NCBI GenBank assembly: GCA_032027165.1
Contig: JAVSMO010000001.1
Coordinates: 3,190,323-3,254,322 of the forward strand
DNA length: 64,000 bases
Direction of reading: 5' to 3'
Source: Denitratisoma sp.
Lineage (GTDB): Bacteria; Pseudomonadota; Gammaproteobacteria; Burkholderiales; Rhodocyclaceae
Numbering within the stretch: the stretch's first letter is position 1; every line of letters starts with the position of its first letter. A program made the position numbers and the translations under genes. Under the pieces are notes generated by a model. That model was given only the letters and a program-made list of their open reading frames with translations, ran no database searches and was not told where the DNA came from. Below, one piece after another: positions 1 through 7,766 of the stretch.

Positions 1-1
1 G

Positions 2-175
2 GCGGCGCACATCGACATCGTCCTGCACGGCAAGCCCAACACCGCCATGGCGGCCTACGGCGGCCAGCTCAGCGACGGCGACATCGCGGCCGTCGTGACG
101 TACGAGCGCAACGCCTGGGGCAACAAGACCGGCGACGTCGTGCAGCCTGCCGAGATCAAGGCGGCGCGCAAATAA
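2..175 (+). CDS. coxB: Cytochrome c oxidase subunit II, C-terminal fragment
   Basis: The window opens inside a gene whose last 57 codons end at TAA 173-175. The visible tail looks like the end of a class I cytochrome c domain: a short helix, then a Met in an AMAAYG context that fits the sixth heme ligand, then a helix containing VTYERNAWG. Betaproteobacterial subunit II proteins often carry a fused cytochrome c domain of this kind after the CuA domain, and ctaD follows 26 bp downstream, so subunit II of a caa3-like oxidase is the natural call. The CuA site and the CXXCH motif lie outside the window, so the identification rests on this tail and on context. Confidence 0.85.
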   Translation, partial: AAHIDIVLHGKPNTAMAAYGGQLSDGDIAAVVTYERNAWGNKTGDVVQPAEIKAARK

Positions 176-201
176 ACCGAATTCGCGGACAAGGAGACAA
201 G

Positions 202-1812
202 ATGGAAGCCACCCACGCTCACGGCGCAGGTCACGCACACGGGGACGGTCATTCGCATCATCCGAAGGGGATCATGCGCTGGATCACCACCACCAACCAC
301 AAGGACATCGGCACCATGTACCTGTGGTTCAGCTTCGCCATGTTCATGGTCGGCGGGGTGATGGCCCTGATCATCCGCGCCGAGCTGTTCCAGCCGGGCC
401 TGCAGTATGTCCAGCCGGAATTCTTCAACCAGATGATCACGCTGCACGGCCTGATCATGGTGTTCGGCGCGATCATGCCGGCCTTCGTCGGCTTCGCCAA
501 CTGGATGCTCCCGATGATGATCGGCGCGCCCGACATGGCCTTTGCGCGCATGAACAACTGGAGCTTCTGGCTGCTGCCGCCAGCCGGCATCCTGCTGACG
601 GCCTCGATGTTCGTGCCCGGCGGCGCCGCCGGCACCGGCTGGACGCTCTATCCGCCGCTGTCCATCCAGATGGGCATCGGCATGGACATGGCGATCTTCG
701 CGGTGCACATCCTCGGCATGTCGTCGATCATGGGGTCGATCAACATCGTCACGACGATCCTCAACCTGCGCGCGCCCGGCATGACGCTCATGCGCATGCC
801 GATGTTCTGCTGGACCTGGCTGATCACCGGCTTCCTGCTGATCGCCGTGATGCCGGTGCTGGCCGGCGCCGTCACCATGATCCTGACGGACCGCCACTTC
901 GGCACCAGCTTCTTCAGCGCGGCCGGCGGCGGCGATCCGGTGCTGTTCCAGCATATCTTTTGGTTCTTCGGCCATCCCGAGGTGTACATCATCGCCCTGC
1001 CGGCCTTCGGCGTCGTCTCGCACGTCATCCCGGCCTTCGCGCGCAAGCCGATCTTCGGCTACACCTCGATGGTGTACGCCATCGCCTCGATCGCGCTGAT
1101 TTCCTTCATCGTCTGGGCGCACCACATGTACGTGGTCGGCATGCCGGTCGCCGGCCAGCTCTACTTCATGTACGCCACCATCCTGATCGCGGTGCCGACC
1201 GGCGTGAAGGTGTTCAACTGGGTGGCCACCATGTGGCGGGGGTCGATGACCTTCGAAACCCCCATGCTGTTCGCCCTCGGCTTCCTCTTCCTGTTCACCA
1301 TCGGCGGCTTCACCGGCCTGGTGCTGTCCAACACGGCGATCGACGTGCAGCTGCAGGACACCTATTACGTGGTCGCCCATTTCCACTACGTGATGGTGGC
1401 AGGGGCGCTGTTCTCGGCCTTTGCGGCGGTGTACTACTGGCTGCCGAAGTGGACCGGCCACATGTACGACGAGACGCTGGGCCAGTGGCACTTCTGGCTG
1501 TCCATCGTCTCCTTCAACATCGCCTTCTTCCCGCAGCATTTCCTCGGTCTGGCCGGCATGCCGCGCCGCATTCCGGACTACGCCCTGCAGTTCGCCGACT
1601 TCAACCAGGTGTCGACGATCGGCGCATTCGGCTTCGGCCTGAGCCAGCTGCTGTTCCTGTATGTGGTGCTGAAGGCCATTCGCGGCGGCGAGAAGGCGGC
1701 GGCCAAGCCCTGGGAGGGTGCGACCGGCTTGGAGTGGACGGTGCCCTCGCCGGCGCCCTACCACACCTTCGAGGAGCCGCCGGTGGTGGCCGCGGGGAAA
1801 GGCCACTTGTGA
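202..1812 (+). CDS. ctaD: Cytochrome c oxidase subunit I
   Basis: Catalytic subunit of the terminal aa3-type oxidase in the inner membrane; it holds heme a and the heme a3-CuB centre where O2 is reduced. At 536 aa it has normal family length. Visible signatures are the N-terminal TTNHKDIG motif, the heme a ligand region [11 protein letters not shown], the [10 protein letters not shown] motif with the His-Tyr crosslink pair, the CuB ligand pair in AHHMYVVG, and the [12 protein letters not shown] helix with the remaining heme ligands. An unusual His-rich stretch (alternating H with A, G, D) occupies residues 3-20. The AAGGAG before the ATG supports the start. It follows coxB and precedes assembly genes in one operon. 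Confidence 0.97.
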   Translation: MEATHAHGAGHAHGDGHSHHPKGIMRWITTTNHKDIGTMYLWFSFAMFMVGGVMALIIRAELFQPGLQYVQPEFFNQMITLHGLIMVFGAIMPAFVGFANWMLPMMIGAPDMAFARMNNWSFWLLPPAGILLTASMFVPGGAAGTGWTLYPPLSIQMGIGMDMAIFAVHILGMSSIMGSINIVTTILNLRAPGMTLMRMPMFCWTWLITGFLLIAVMPVLAGAVTMILTDRHFGTSFFSAAGGGDPVLFQHIFWFFGHPEVYIIALPAFGVVSHVIPAFARKPIFGYTSMVYAIASIALISFIVWAHHMYVVGMPVAGQLYFMYATILIAVPTGVKVFNWVATMWRGSMTFETPMLFALGFLFLFTIGGFTGLVLSNTAIDVQLQDTYYVVAHFHYVMVAGALFSAFAAVYYWLPKWTGHMYDETLGQWHFWLSIVSFNIAFFPQHFLGLAGMPRRIPDYALQFADFNQVSTIGAFGFGLSQLLFLYVVLKAIRGGEKAAAKPWEGATGLEWTVPSPAPYHTFEEPPVVAAGKGHL

Positions 1813-1817
1813 GCCCA

Positions 1818-1916
1818 ATGCAGAACGAGAGAAGCCGCAGGACGGCGCTGATCCTCGCTGCGGTGGCGGCAGCGATGTTCGCCGGCTTTGTCCTGCGCTA
1901 CTGGTTGTTCAAATGA
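1818..1916 (+). CDS. Cytochrome oxidase small assembly protein, 32 aa
   Basis: A very short frame between ctaD and ctaG: a basic N-terminus (MQNERSRRTA), one hydrophobic helix of about 20 residues, and the end RYWLFK. Small one-helix proteins of this size and position are annotated as cytochrome oxidase small assembly proteins in many betaproteobacterial ctaD-ctaG intervals. Its TGA overlaps the ctaG ATG (ATGA), implying translational coupling. An in-frame GTG at 1809, overlapping the ctaD stop, is an alternative start. No biochemical role can be read from the sequence. The call rests on position, size and topology. Confidence 0.75.
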   Translation: MQNERSRRTALILAAVAAAMFAGFVLRYWLFK

Positions 1917-2479
1917 GCGCGAACCGGAACGCCGACAACCGGCGCGTCCTCGTCAGGCTGCTGGCGGTGGCCGGGCTCATGTTCGGCTTCGGCTATGCCA
2001 TGGTGCCGCTGTACCAGAAGTTCTGCGAGGTCACCGGCATCAACAACCTGCTCAACCCGGACGATGCGCTGCGCAACACCCAGATCGATACCAGCCGCAA
2101 GGTGACCGTGGAGTTCGATGCCAATCTGCACGGCTTGCCGTGGAGCTTCAAGCCGGGCCAGACCAGCGTTTCGGTGCATCCGGGCGAACTGGTACATGTC
2201 GTCTATCGCGTCAGCAACACGCGCAACCATCCGGTGACCGGCCAGGCGATCCCCAGCTACGGTCCGCAGCTGGCCGCCGCACATTTCAAGAAAATGGAGT
2301 GCTTCTGCTTTGCGCGGCAGACGCTGGGACCGGGAGAATCGCGGGAAATGCCCGTCGTCTTCGTCATCGATCCGGCACTGCCGACGGATGTGAACACGAT
2401 CACCCTGTCGTACACCTTCTTCGAGGTGGCCGGAGCGGTGGCCGAGCCCGCGCCACAGCAGCGCAGGCCGGGCGCATGA
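1913..2479 (+). CDS. ctaG: Cytochrome c oxidase assembly protein CtaG/Cox11
   Basis: Copper chaperone that delivers Cu to the CuB site of subunit I. The 188-aa protein has one N-terminal membrane anchor (residues about 10-28) with the family motif MVPLYQKFCEVTG right after it, then a periplasmic Ig-like domain. The conserved copper-binding CFCF motif is present (MECFCFARQTL), as are the PVTGQAIPSY and VNTITLSYTFF family blocks. The start overlaps the stop of the small upstream gene by ATGA, and the gene ends overlapping the DUF2970 start, so translation is probably coupled along this run. Confidence 0.95.
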   Translation: MSANRNADNRRVLVRLLAVAGLMFGFGYAMVPLYQKFCEVTGINNLLNPDDALRNTQIDTSRKVTVEFDANLHGLPWSFKPGQTSVSVHPGELVHVVYRVSNTRNHPVTGQAIPSYGPQLAAAHFKKMECFCFARQTLGPGESREMPVVFVIDPALPTDVNTITLSYTFFEVAGAVAEPAPQQRRPGA

Positions 2480-2691
2480 ATGCCGGAGCCATGATGGGCG
2501 CGCGCAGAGCGGGGCCGCTTCAGGTGCTGAGGACGGTGCTGTCGGCGCTGTTCGGCGTGCGGCACCGCCGGATGCACGAGGAGGATGCCGCAGGGCTGCA
2601 CCCGGGCCAGGTGATCGTCGCCGGCATCATCGTGGTGGCGGTGTTCGTCCTGGCAATCGTGGCCTTTGTGCAATTCGTCGCCATAAAGTAA
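2476..2691 (+). CDS. DUF2970 small membrane protein
   Basis: A 71-aa protein beginning with ATG inside the last codons of ctaG. A basic amphipathic N-terminal half (QVLRTVLSALFGVRHRRMHEED) is followed by a single transmembrane helix of about 25 residues near the C-terminus (GQVIVAGIIVVAVFVLAIVAF). This layout matches the DUF2970 family found between cox11 and cox3 in Betaproteobacteria. Its function is unknown. Position suggests an accessory or assembly role for the oxidase. Confidence 0.8.
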   Translation: MNAGAMMGARRAGPLQVLRTVLSALFGVRHRRMHEEDAAGLHPGQVIVAGIIVVAVFVLAIVAFVQFVAIK

Positions 2692-2715
2692 AAACACAAC
2701 GATCTGGAGGTAGAC

Positions 2716-3564
2716 ATGAATCAGCAGGCATCCCGCTATTTCGTTCCGGAGCCGTCGCACTTCCCGCTGGTGGGTTCAGCCGCCCTGTTCCTGCTGGCTT
2801 CGGGCGCCGTGCTATGGATGAACAAGATCGCCTTCGGCCCCTATGTCGTGCTGGCCGGTTTCGTTGTCCTGCTGTTCATGCTGTTCGGCTGGTTCGGCCG
2901 GGTCATCGATGAATCCGAGCATGGGAGGTACAACAAGCAGGTCGATGTCTCCTTCCGCTGGGGCATGAGCTGGTTCATCTTCTCGGAAGTGATGTTCTTC
3001 GCCGCCTTCTTCGGCGCCCTGTTCTATGTCCGCGTGCTTTCCGTGCCCGATCTGGCGAGCCCCGAGCAGCAGCTCCTGTGGCCGGGCTTCAACGCGGACT
3101 GGCCGAGCGCCGGGCCGAAGTTCGCCGAGCAGTTCACGCCGATGGGCGCGATGGGCATTCCGCTCATCAACACCCTGCTGCTGCTGTCCTCCGGGGCCAC
3201 CCTGACCTGGGCGCACTGGGGTCTGGTCGCCGGCAAGCGCGGGCAACTGAAGCTCGGCCTGATGCTCACCATCGCCCTCGGCCTGATCTTCCTCAGCCTG
3301 CAGGTCTATGAGTACGTTCATGCCTATCAGGAACTGAACCTGAAGCTGACCACCGGCGTTTACGGCTCGACCTTCTTCATGCTGACCGGTTTCCACGGCT
3401 TGCACGTGACCATCGGCGCAACCATGCTGCTGGTGATCTTCTTCCGCGTCATGGCCGGCCATTTCAAGCCGGATCATCACTTCGCCTTCGAGGCGGTGGC
3501 GTGGTACTGGCACTTCGTCGACGTGGTCTGGCTGTTCCTCTTCGTCGTGGTGTATTGGCTATAG
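2716..3564 (+). CDS. ctaE: Cytochrome c oxidase subunit III
   Basis: Seven-helix subunit III of the aa3 oxidase, 282 aa. The N-terminus (YFVPEPSHFPLVGSAALF), the MSWFIFSEVMFFAAFFGALFY helix and the C-terminal FHGLHVTIGA and WYWHFVDVVWLFLF blocks are hallmark subunit III motifs. A good Shine-Dalgarno sequence (CTGGAGGT) lies before the ATG. It is the last structural gene of the operon and is followed by a terminator-like hairpin at 3605-3631. A lipid-stabilising and proton-uptake-supporting role is known for the family. Confidence 0.97.
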   Translation: MNQQASRYFVPEPSHFPLVGSAALFLLASGAVLWMNKIAFGPYVVLAGFVVLLFMLFGWFGRVIDESEHGRYNKQVDVSFRWGMSWFIFSEVMFFAAFFGALFYVRVLSVPDLASPEQQLLWPGFNADWPSAGPKFAEQFTPMGAMGIPLINTLLLLSSGATLTWAHWGLVAGKRGQLKLGLMLTIALGLIFLSLQVYEYVHAYQELNLKLTTGVYGSTFFMLTGFHGLHVTIGATMLLVIFFRVMAGHFKPDHHFAFEAVAWYWHFVDVVWLFLFVVVYWL

Positions 3565-3604
3565 CGAATCGTCGGGCGGAGGTGCCGCCCGCAGTGACGA
3601 AATG

Positions 3605-3631
3605 CGCCGCACGCCGTGCGGCGTATTTTTT
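3605..3631 (+). terminator. Rho-independent terminator after ctaE
   Basis: A perfect 8-bp GC stem (CGCCGCAC / GTGCGGCG) with a 3-nt loop is followed by TATTTTTTT. It sits 40 bp after the ctaE stop, and its T-run overlaps the stop codon of the convergent small gene, so it separates the cox structural operon from the opposing transcript. Confidence 0.75.
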
Positions 3632-3827
3632 AGAGCTTGCCGGTGATCAGGCCGGAATAGTAGCCTGCGACAAGCAGAACGAAAAGCAGGATGGACAACC
3701 CGACGCGCACGGCGAGCGCCTTGACCATGCGCGTGCGGTCGCGGCCCTGGTCACGAAACAGAAACACCAGTGCGGAGGCCAGGCTGGCGACGATGGCGAC
3801 GAGGAATACGATGACGACGATGCGCAT
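3630..3827 (-). CDS. DUF2909 twin-transmembrane protein
   Basis: A 65-aa protein with two predicted membrane helices (residues about 3-24 and 43-62) separated by a short charged loop (RDQGRDRTRM). This is the pattern of the DUF2909 or 'twin transmembrane protein' family regularly found between ctaE and surf1 in Betaproteobacteria, usually divergent from surf1 as here. It probably assists oxidase assembly, but that is inferred only from gene neighbourhood. Confidence 0.8.
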   Translation of the reverse strand: MRIVVIVFLVAIVASLASALVFLFRDQGRDRTRMVKALAVRVGLSILLFVLLVAGYYSGLITGKL

Positions 3828-3889
3828 GTTTGGAATATCCTTCGGGACGGTCTAGCCTATCACTTCTCCTCCCGCCACAGGCGCCACGC

Positions 3890-4603
3890 TTGAAAATCCG
3901 CCTTGCCTTCCGTTTCGTTCCCCTGCTTGCCGCGCTGGCTTTTTCTGTTGCAGCCGTCATGATCGGCAATCTCCAGCGCGGCCGTGCGGAGCAGAAGCAG
4001 GGCGCCTTCGACCGGATCGAGAGCGCCCGTCATCGTGCGCCGATTCAGATCGCCACGTCGCCGATCGATGCTGCCTTGCTCGACCGACAGCCGGTCGCTG
4101 CGCGCGGCCACTGGGTGAGCGAGAAGACCGTCCTCATCGACAACAGGACGCATAACGGAATTGCCGGCTACCATGTCGTCACACCCTTGCGCATCGAGGG
4201 CGCACACATCGGAATCCTGGTGAACCGCGGCTGGGTGGCCGCGCCCCGCTTGCGTAGCGAACTGCCGCGATTGCCTGTGCTGCCGGAAACGCCGGTGGAG
4301 GTGAAGGGAATCGCGCGGCTCCCGTTGGAGAAAACATTCGAGCTGGCACCTGATCGTGCCCAGGGCGTGGTCTGGCAGCATCTGTCGCTGGAGCGCTTCC
4401 GGGCATGGTCAGGATTGGAATTGCAACCGGTCGTCTTGTTGCAAACCGACGCGGCAGGTGACGGACTCGTACGGGATTGGCTGCCGGCGGACAGCGGCGC
4501 CCTGAAGCATTGGGGATTCGCCCTGGTATGGTATCTGGCGGCCGCCGCTGCTGCGGCTGCAGCCGTCGTTTTTTCAGTGGAGCGCAGGAAACATGAAGCA
4601 TAA
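3890..4603 (+). CDS. SURF1-family oxidase assembly protein
   Basis: SURF1 proteins assist heme a insertion and maturation of subunit I. The 237-aa product has an N-terminal membrane helix (about residues 8-25), a long periplasmic domain with family blocks (HWVSEKTVLIDNRTHNGIAGYHVVTPL, ILVNRGWV, the final HWGFALVWYLAA) and a C-terminal helix. I place the start at TTG 3890, which puts the first helix at the usual distance from the N-terminus. An in-frame ATG at 3830 would add 20 residues but lies 2 bp from the divergent DUF2909 start. The gene overlaps the next one by 11 bp. Confidence 0.85.
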   Translation: MKIRLAFRFVPLLAALAFSVAAVMIGNLQRGRAEQKQGAFDRIESARHRAPIQIATSPIDAALLDRQPVAARGHWVSEKTVLIDNRTHNGIAGYHVVTPLRIEGAHIGILVNRGWVAAPRLRSELPRLPVLPETPVEVKGIARLPLEKTFELAPDRAQGVVWQHLSLERFRAWSGLELQPVVLLQTDAAGDGLVRDWLPADSGALKHWGFALVWYLAAAAAAAAAVVFSVERRKHEA

Positions 4604-5162
4604 GCAGAAGCTCATCGTGCTCGGCGTCGGGCTGGTGAGCGCCTTTCCGATCGTGGCCGCGCTGTTTTTCTACTATCTCTCGCCGCCGGCAGCCCGCATG
4701 AACCACGGGGACTTGTTGCAGCCGGCTCCCCTGCCGGCGCAGCCGCTGCCCCTGTTGCCCGGCGGAGAGTTCCGCTTTGAGCAAATGAAGGGCAAGTGGC
4801 TGTTGCTGCAGATCGATTCCGGCAACTGCGAGGCGCGCTGCCGGGAAAAACTGTATGCCATGCGCCAGATCCGGCTGGCGCAGGGCAAGGACATGGTGCG
4901 CCTGGAGCGTGTCTGGCTGGTGTCGGACGAAAGCCGTCCGGCCCCCGACCTGCTGGCGGAGTACGAGGGCACCCTGGTGGTTCGCGCGGCGGGAAGCGAG
5001 GTGCTGGCCGCTTTTCCGGCGCCGGTCGATCGCGCCGCCCATCTCTATGTGGTCGACCCGCAGGGGAATCTGATGATGCGCTTTCCGGAAAAACCGGATC
5101 CGACCCGCATGATCAAGGATCTGCAGCGCCTGTTGCGCCCATCCCGCATTGGTGCGGGCTAA
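4593..5162 (+). CDS. SCO-like/thioredoxin-fold membrane protein in the cox cluster
   Basis: A 189-aa protein with one N-terminal transmembrane helix (about residues 8-28), then a periplasmic domain with a thioredoxin-like pattern: MKGKWLLLQIDSGNC-EARC, a CX3C motif in the position used by SCO copper chaperones, followed by a late strand AAHLYVVDPQGNLMMRFPE typical of SCO and peroxiredoxin folds. The gene overlaps surf1 by 11 bp. In related betaproteobacterial clusters a similar gene sits between surf1 and the heme A synthase gene. A redox or copper role in oxidase maturation is likely but inferred. Confidence 0.75.
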   Translation: MKHKQKLIVLGVGLVSAFPIVAALFFYYLSPPAARMNHGDLLQPAPLPAQPLPLLPGGEFRFEQMKGKWLLLQIDSGNCEARCREKLYAMRQIRLAQGKDMVRLERVWLVSDESRPAPDLLAEYEGTLVVRAAGSEVLAAFPAPVDRAAHLYVVDPQGNLMMRFPEKPDPTRMIKDLQRLLRPSRIGAG

Positions 5163-5176
5163 ATGTTGAGAGCGTT

Positions 5177-5198
5177 AAACCTTGTCCAAACAAGGTTT
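5177..5198 (+). other. Perfect 8-bp stem-loop upstream of ctaB
   Basis: AAACCTTG and CAAGGTTT flank a 6-nt loop in the 104-bp gap between the SCO-like gene and ctaB. There is no T-run after it, so it is a weak terminator at best. It could be an operator or an mRNA structure. This gap is also where heme A synthase would be expected. Confidence 0.35.
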
Positions 5199-5266
5199 AT
5201 TCCCGGGGCCCGCCGTGGTAAATTCCGACCTTTGAACCGGCGGCCAACCGCCAGCCAGGGGCTTGC

Positions 5267-6163
5267 ATGAAGGCTTTACCCTCTCCCGAACAAACTCTGG
5301 GGTACCGCTTGTACCAGTATTTCCAGTTGACCAAGCCCCGGGTGGTTTCCCTCATCGTGTTCTGCGCGGTCATCGGCATGTTCCTCGCGGTGCCGGGCGC
5401 CGTGCCTCCCGTGGTTCTCGTGGCGGCCACCACCGGCATAGCCCTGATCGCCGGTGCGGCAGCAGCGGTGAACTGCCTGATCGAACAGAAAATCGACGCC
5501 GTCATGGCGCGCACGCGCGGCCGCCCGCTGCCGCGCGGCGAGGTCAATTCCCGGCAGACGCTGCTGTTTTCCGGCGTGATCGGCGGCATCGGCCTGTCCC
5601 TGCTGTACTGGTTCGTCAATCCGCTGACCATGTGGCTGACCCTGGCGACCTTCGTCGGTTACGCCATCATCTACACCATCTTTCTGAAGCCGGCGACGCC
5701 GCAGAACATCGTGATCGGCGGCGCATCCGGCGCCATGCCGCCGATACTGGGCTGGGCTGCCGTGACGGGCGAGGTGACCTCCGAAGCCCTGCTGCTCTTC
5801 CTCATCATCTTCGTCTGGACGCCGCCGCATTTCTGGTCGCTGGCGCTCTACCGCACGAAGGAATACGCCAAGGTCGGCATGCCGATGCTGCCGGTGACGC
5901 ACGGGCCGGAATACACCCGCCTGCAGATCCTGCTCTACACCATCCTGCTGTTCGGCGTCACGCTCATGCCCTACATGATCGGCATGAGCGGCCTCATCTA
6001 TCTTGCCTGCGCCGTGGTGCTGAGCGGAGTGTTCCTCGCCTATGCGATCGGCATGTTCCGGGCCTACAGCGACAAGCTGGCGCACAAGACCTTCCGCTAC
6101 TCCATCTGGTATCTGGCGGCGCTGTTCGCCGCCCTGCTGGTGGATCACTACTTCAAGTTCTGA
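5267..6163 (+). CDS. ctaB: Protoheme IX farnesyltransferase (heme O synthase)
   Basis: UbiA-family membrane prenyltransferase that converts heme B to heme O, the precursor of heme A. The 298-aa product has about nine hydrophobic helices. The first Asp-rich motif is replaced by the CtaB/CyoE form [21 protein letters not shown], and the [11 protein letters not shown] and [19 protein letters not shown] motifs are characteristic. The stop codon overlaps the sco1 start (TGATG), so the two are translationally coupled. Heme A synthase (ctaA), the next enzyme in the pathway, is not next to it. Confidence 0.96.
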   Translation: MKALPSPEQTLGYRLYQYFQLTKPRVVSLIVFCAVIGMFLAVPGAVPPVVLVAATTGIALIAGAAAAVNCLIEQKIDAVMARTRGRPLPRGEVNSRQTLLFSGVIGGIGLSLLYWFVNPLTMWLTLATFVGYAIIYTIFLKPATPQNIVIGGASGAMPPILGWAAVTGEVTSEALLLFLIIFVWTPPHFWSLALYRTKEYAKVGMPMLPVTHGPEYTRLQILLYTILLFGVTLMPYMIGMSGLIYLACAVVLSGVFLAYAIGMFRAYSDKLAHKTFRYSIWYLAALFAALLVDHYFKF

Positions 6164-6738
6164 TGCTTCGACTGCTTTTTCTCACGCTGGCCCTGTTGCT
6201 GGCCGGCTGCGACAGCCAGCCGCAATTCGGCAATACCGATATCAGCGAAGCGGATTATGCGCGGGACTTCGCGCTGACCGACCACACCGGAAAGCCGCGC
6301 ACGATGGCCGATTTCCGCGGCAAGGCGGTGGTGATCTTCTTCGGCTACACGCAATGTCCGGATGTCTGCCCGACGACCATGACCGGCATGGCCGAGGCCA
6401 TGAAACTGATCGGTGCGGATGCCGCCAAGGTGCAGGTGCTCTTCGTCACGGTCGACCCCGAGCGCGACACACAGGAATTGCTGGCGCAATACGTGCCCGT
6501 TTTCAACCCGAGCTTCCTTGGGCTCTATGCGGATGCGCAGACCATCGCGAAAACCGCCCAGGCGTTCCGCGTCTTCTACAAAAAGCAGCCGGGCAGCACG
6601 CCGACGACCTACACGGTGGACCATTCGGCCGGCAGCTATGTCTACGATCCCCAGGGCCGGTTGCGCCTTTACATCAAGCATGGCGAAAAACCCGAGGTGA
6701 TCGCCAAGGACCTCAAGCTCCTGATAGCCGGGAAGTAG
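6163..6738 (+). CDS. SCO1/SenC copper chaperone lipoprotein
   Basis: Thioredoxin-fold copper chaperone for the CuA site of subunit II. The 191-aa product begins with a lipoprotein signal (LLFLTLALLLAGC, lipobox at Cys16). The copper ligands are present: CPDVCP (CX3C) and the distal His in YTVDHSAGSYV. The family motifs GKAVVIFFGYTQ and LFVTVDPERDT are intact. Unlike the gene at 4593-5162, this is a complete canonical SCO. It is the last gene of the cluster, before a strong bidirectional terminator. Confidence 0.95.
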   Translation: MLRLLFLTLALLLAGCDSQPQFGNTDISEADYARDFALTDHTGKPRTMADFRGKAVVIFFGYTQCPDVCPTTMTGMAEAMKLIGADAAKVQVLFVTVDPERDTQELLAQYVPVFNPSFLGLYADAQTIAKTAQAFRVFYKKQPGSTPTTYTVDHSAGSYVYDPQGRLRLYIKHGEKPEVIAKDLKLLIAGK

Positions 6739-6755
6739 GCGTATCCCAGAAACAG

Positions 6756-6794
6756 AAAGGCCGCTGCGGATTCCGCAGCGGCCTTTGGTTTTTC
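6756..6794. terminator. Bidirectional terminator between sco1 and rpoH
   Basis: A perfect 14-bp inverted repeat (AAAGGCCGCTGCGG and its complement) with a 3-nt ATT loop. It has A-rich sequence on one side and TTTGGTTTTT on the other, so it can terminate both converging transcripts. It lies 17 bp past the sco1 stop and about 20 bp past the rpoH stop. Confidence 0.85.
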
Positions 6795-6806
6795 AGCCTC
6801 GCAGGA

Positions 6807-7673
6807 TCAGGCAGCGTGCGCCAGCATGCCCTTCATCTTTTGCATGGCTTTCGCTTCGATCTGGCGGATGCGCTCGGCGGAAACGCCGTACTCGCCGGCC
6901 AGTTCATGCAGGGTCGCCGCCTCGCCTTCAGCCAGCCAGCGACGCTCGATGATGCGCCGGCTGCGCTCGTCCAGTTGCGACAGGGCGTGCTTCAGCCCTT
7001 CGTCCTGCAGGCGTTCCATCTCGCGGTTCGCCAGCGCCTCGGAAGGCTCCTCGGCCGGATCGGCCAGATAGGCGATCGGCGCGAACGCCTCGTCATCATC
7101 CTCGGCGCTGCCCTCCATGGCGATGTCGCGGCCGGTCAGGCGCATTTCCATCTCGCGCACCTCCTCCGGTTTCACGCCGAGCTGCCTCGCCATGGCGCCG
7201 ACCTCTTCGCCGCTCATGGTGTTGAGGCCCTGCTTGAGGCTGCGCAGGTTGAAAAACAGCTTCCGTTGCGCCTTGGTCGTGGCGATTTTCACCAGCCGCC
7301 AGTTGCGCAGGATGTATTCGTGGATTTCGGCCTTGATCCAGTGGATGGCGAAAGAAACCAGCCGCACGCCTCGCTCGGGATCGTAGCGCTTGACTGCTTT
7401 CATCAGGCCCACGTTGCCTTCCTGGATCAGGTCGGCATGCGGCAGGCCATAGCCCAGATAGCCGCGTGCCACCGAAACCACCAGGCGAAGATGCGAAAGC
7501 ACCAATCCACGCGCCGCCTCGATGTCGCCATCCCGGCGGAATCGCCGCGCCAGATCCAATTCTTCCGCTTCACTGAGAAGAGGAAAGCGATTGGCAGCCT
7601 GGATATAACTTTCCAGATTGCCGACGGCAACGGGTACAGCGGGCAGATTCAGGACATGCGTCATAGGATTCAA
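6807..7673 (-). CDS. rpoH: RNA polymerase sigma factor RpoH (sigma-32)
   Basis: Heat-shock sigma factor of 288 aa. It has region 1.2/2.1 (LESYIQAANRFPLLSEAEE), the core-binding and -10 recognition region 2 (GLPHADLIQEGNVGLMKAVKRYDPERGVRLVSFAIHWIKAEIHEYI), the RpoH box just after it (RNWRLVKIATTKAQRKLFFNLR) and a C-terminal region 4 HTH (ATLHELAGEYGVSAERIRQIEAKAMQKM). A CIRCE element lies 16 bp upstream of the start and an AGGAGG Shine-Dalgarno sequence is present, so HrcA repression probably feeds into sigma-32 synthesis here. Confidence 0.97.
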   Translation of the reverse strand: MNPMTHVLNLPAVPVAVGNLESYIQAANRFPLLSEAEELDLARRFRRDGDIEAARGLVLSHLRLVVSVARGYLGYGLPHADLIQEGNVGLMKAVKRYDPERGVRLVSFAIHWIKAEIHEYILRNWRLVKIATTKAQRKLFFNLRSLKQGLNTMSGEEVGAMARQLGVKPEEVREMEMRLTGRDIAMEGSAEDDDEAFAPIAYLADPAEEPSEALANREMERLQDEGLKHALSQLDERSRRIIERRWLAEGEAATLHELAGEYGVSAERIRQIEAKAMQKMKGMLAHAA

Positions 7674-7688
7674 CCTCCTGTAATCATT

Positions 7689-7715
7689 TTAGCACTCCAT
7701 CACATAGAGTGCTAA
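7689..7715 (-). promoter_or_regulatory. CIRCE operator (HrcA site) upstream of rpoH
   Basis: TTAGCACTC, a 9-nt spacer, then GAGTGCTAA. Both 9-bp arms match the CIRCE consensus at every position. CIRCE is the operator of the heat-shock repressor HrcA, most often found upstream of groESL and dnaK. Its place here, 16-42 bp before the rpoH start codon, implies HrcA control of sigma-32. CIRCE before rpoH has been described for some Betaproteobacteria. Confidence 0.95.
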
Positions 7716-7766
7716 GCGAGGGGGAAGTTCCCCCTGTGGGTTGTTTCTAACCTGTTGTTTTATAAA

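Noticed and set aside
55-1818. Long minus-strand frame (587 codons) opposite ctaD
   Set aside because: It is antisense to an unmistakable subunit I gene and its product is His/Arg/Asp low complexity, typical of GC-rich shadow frames.
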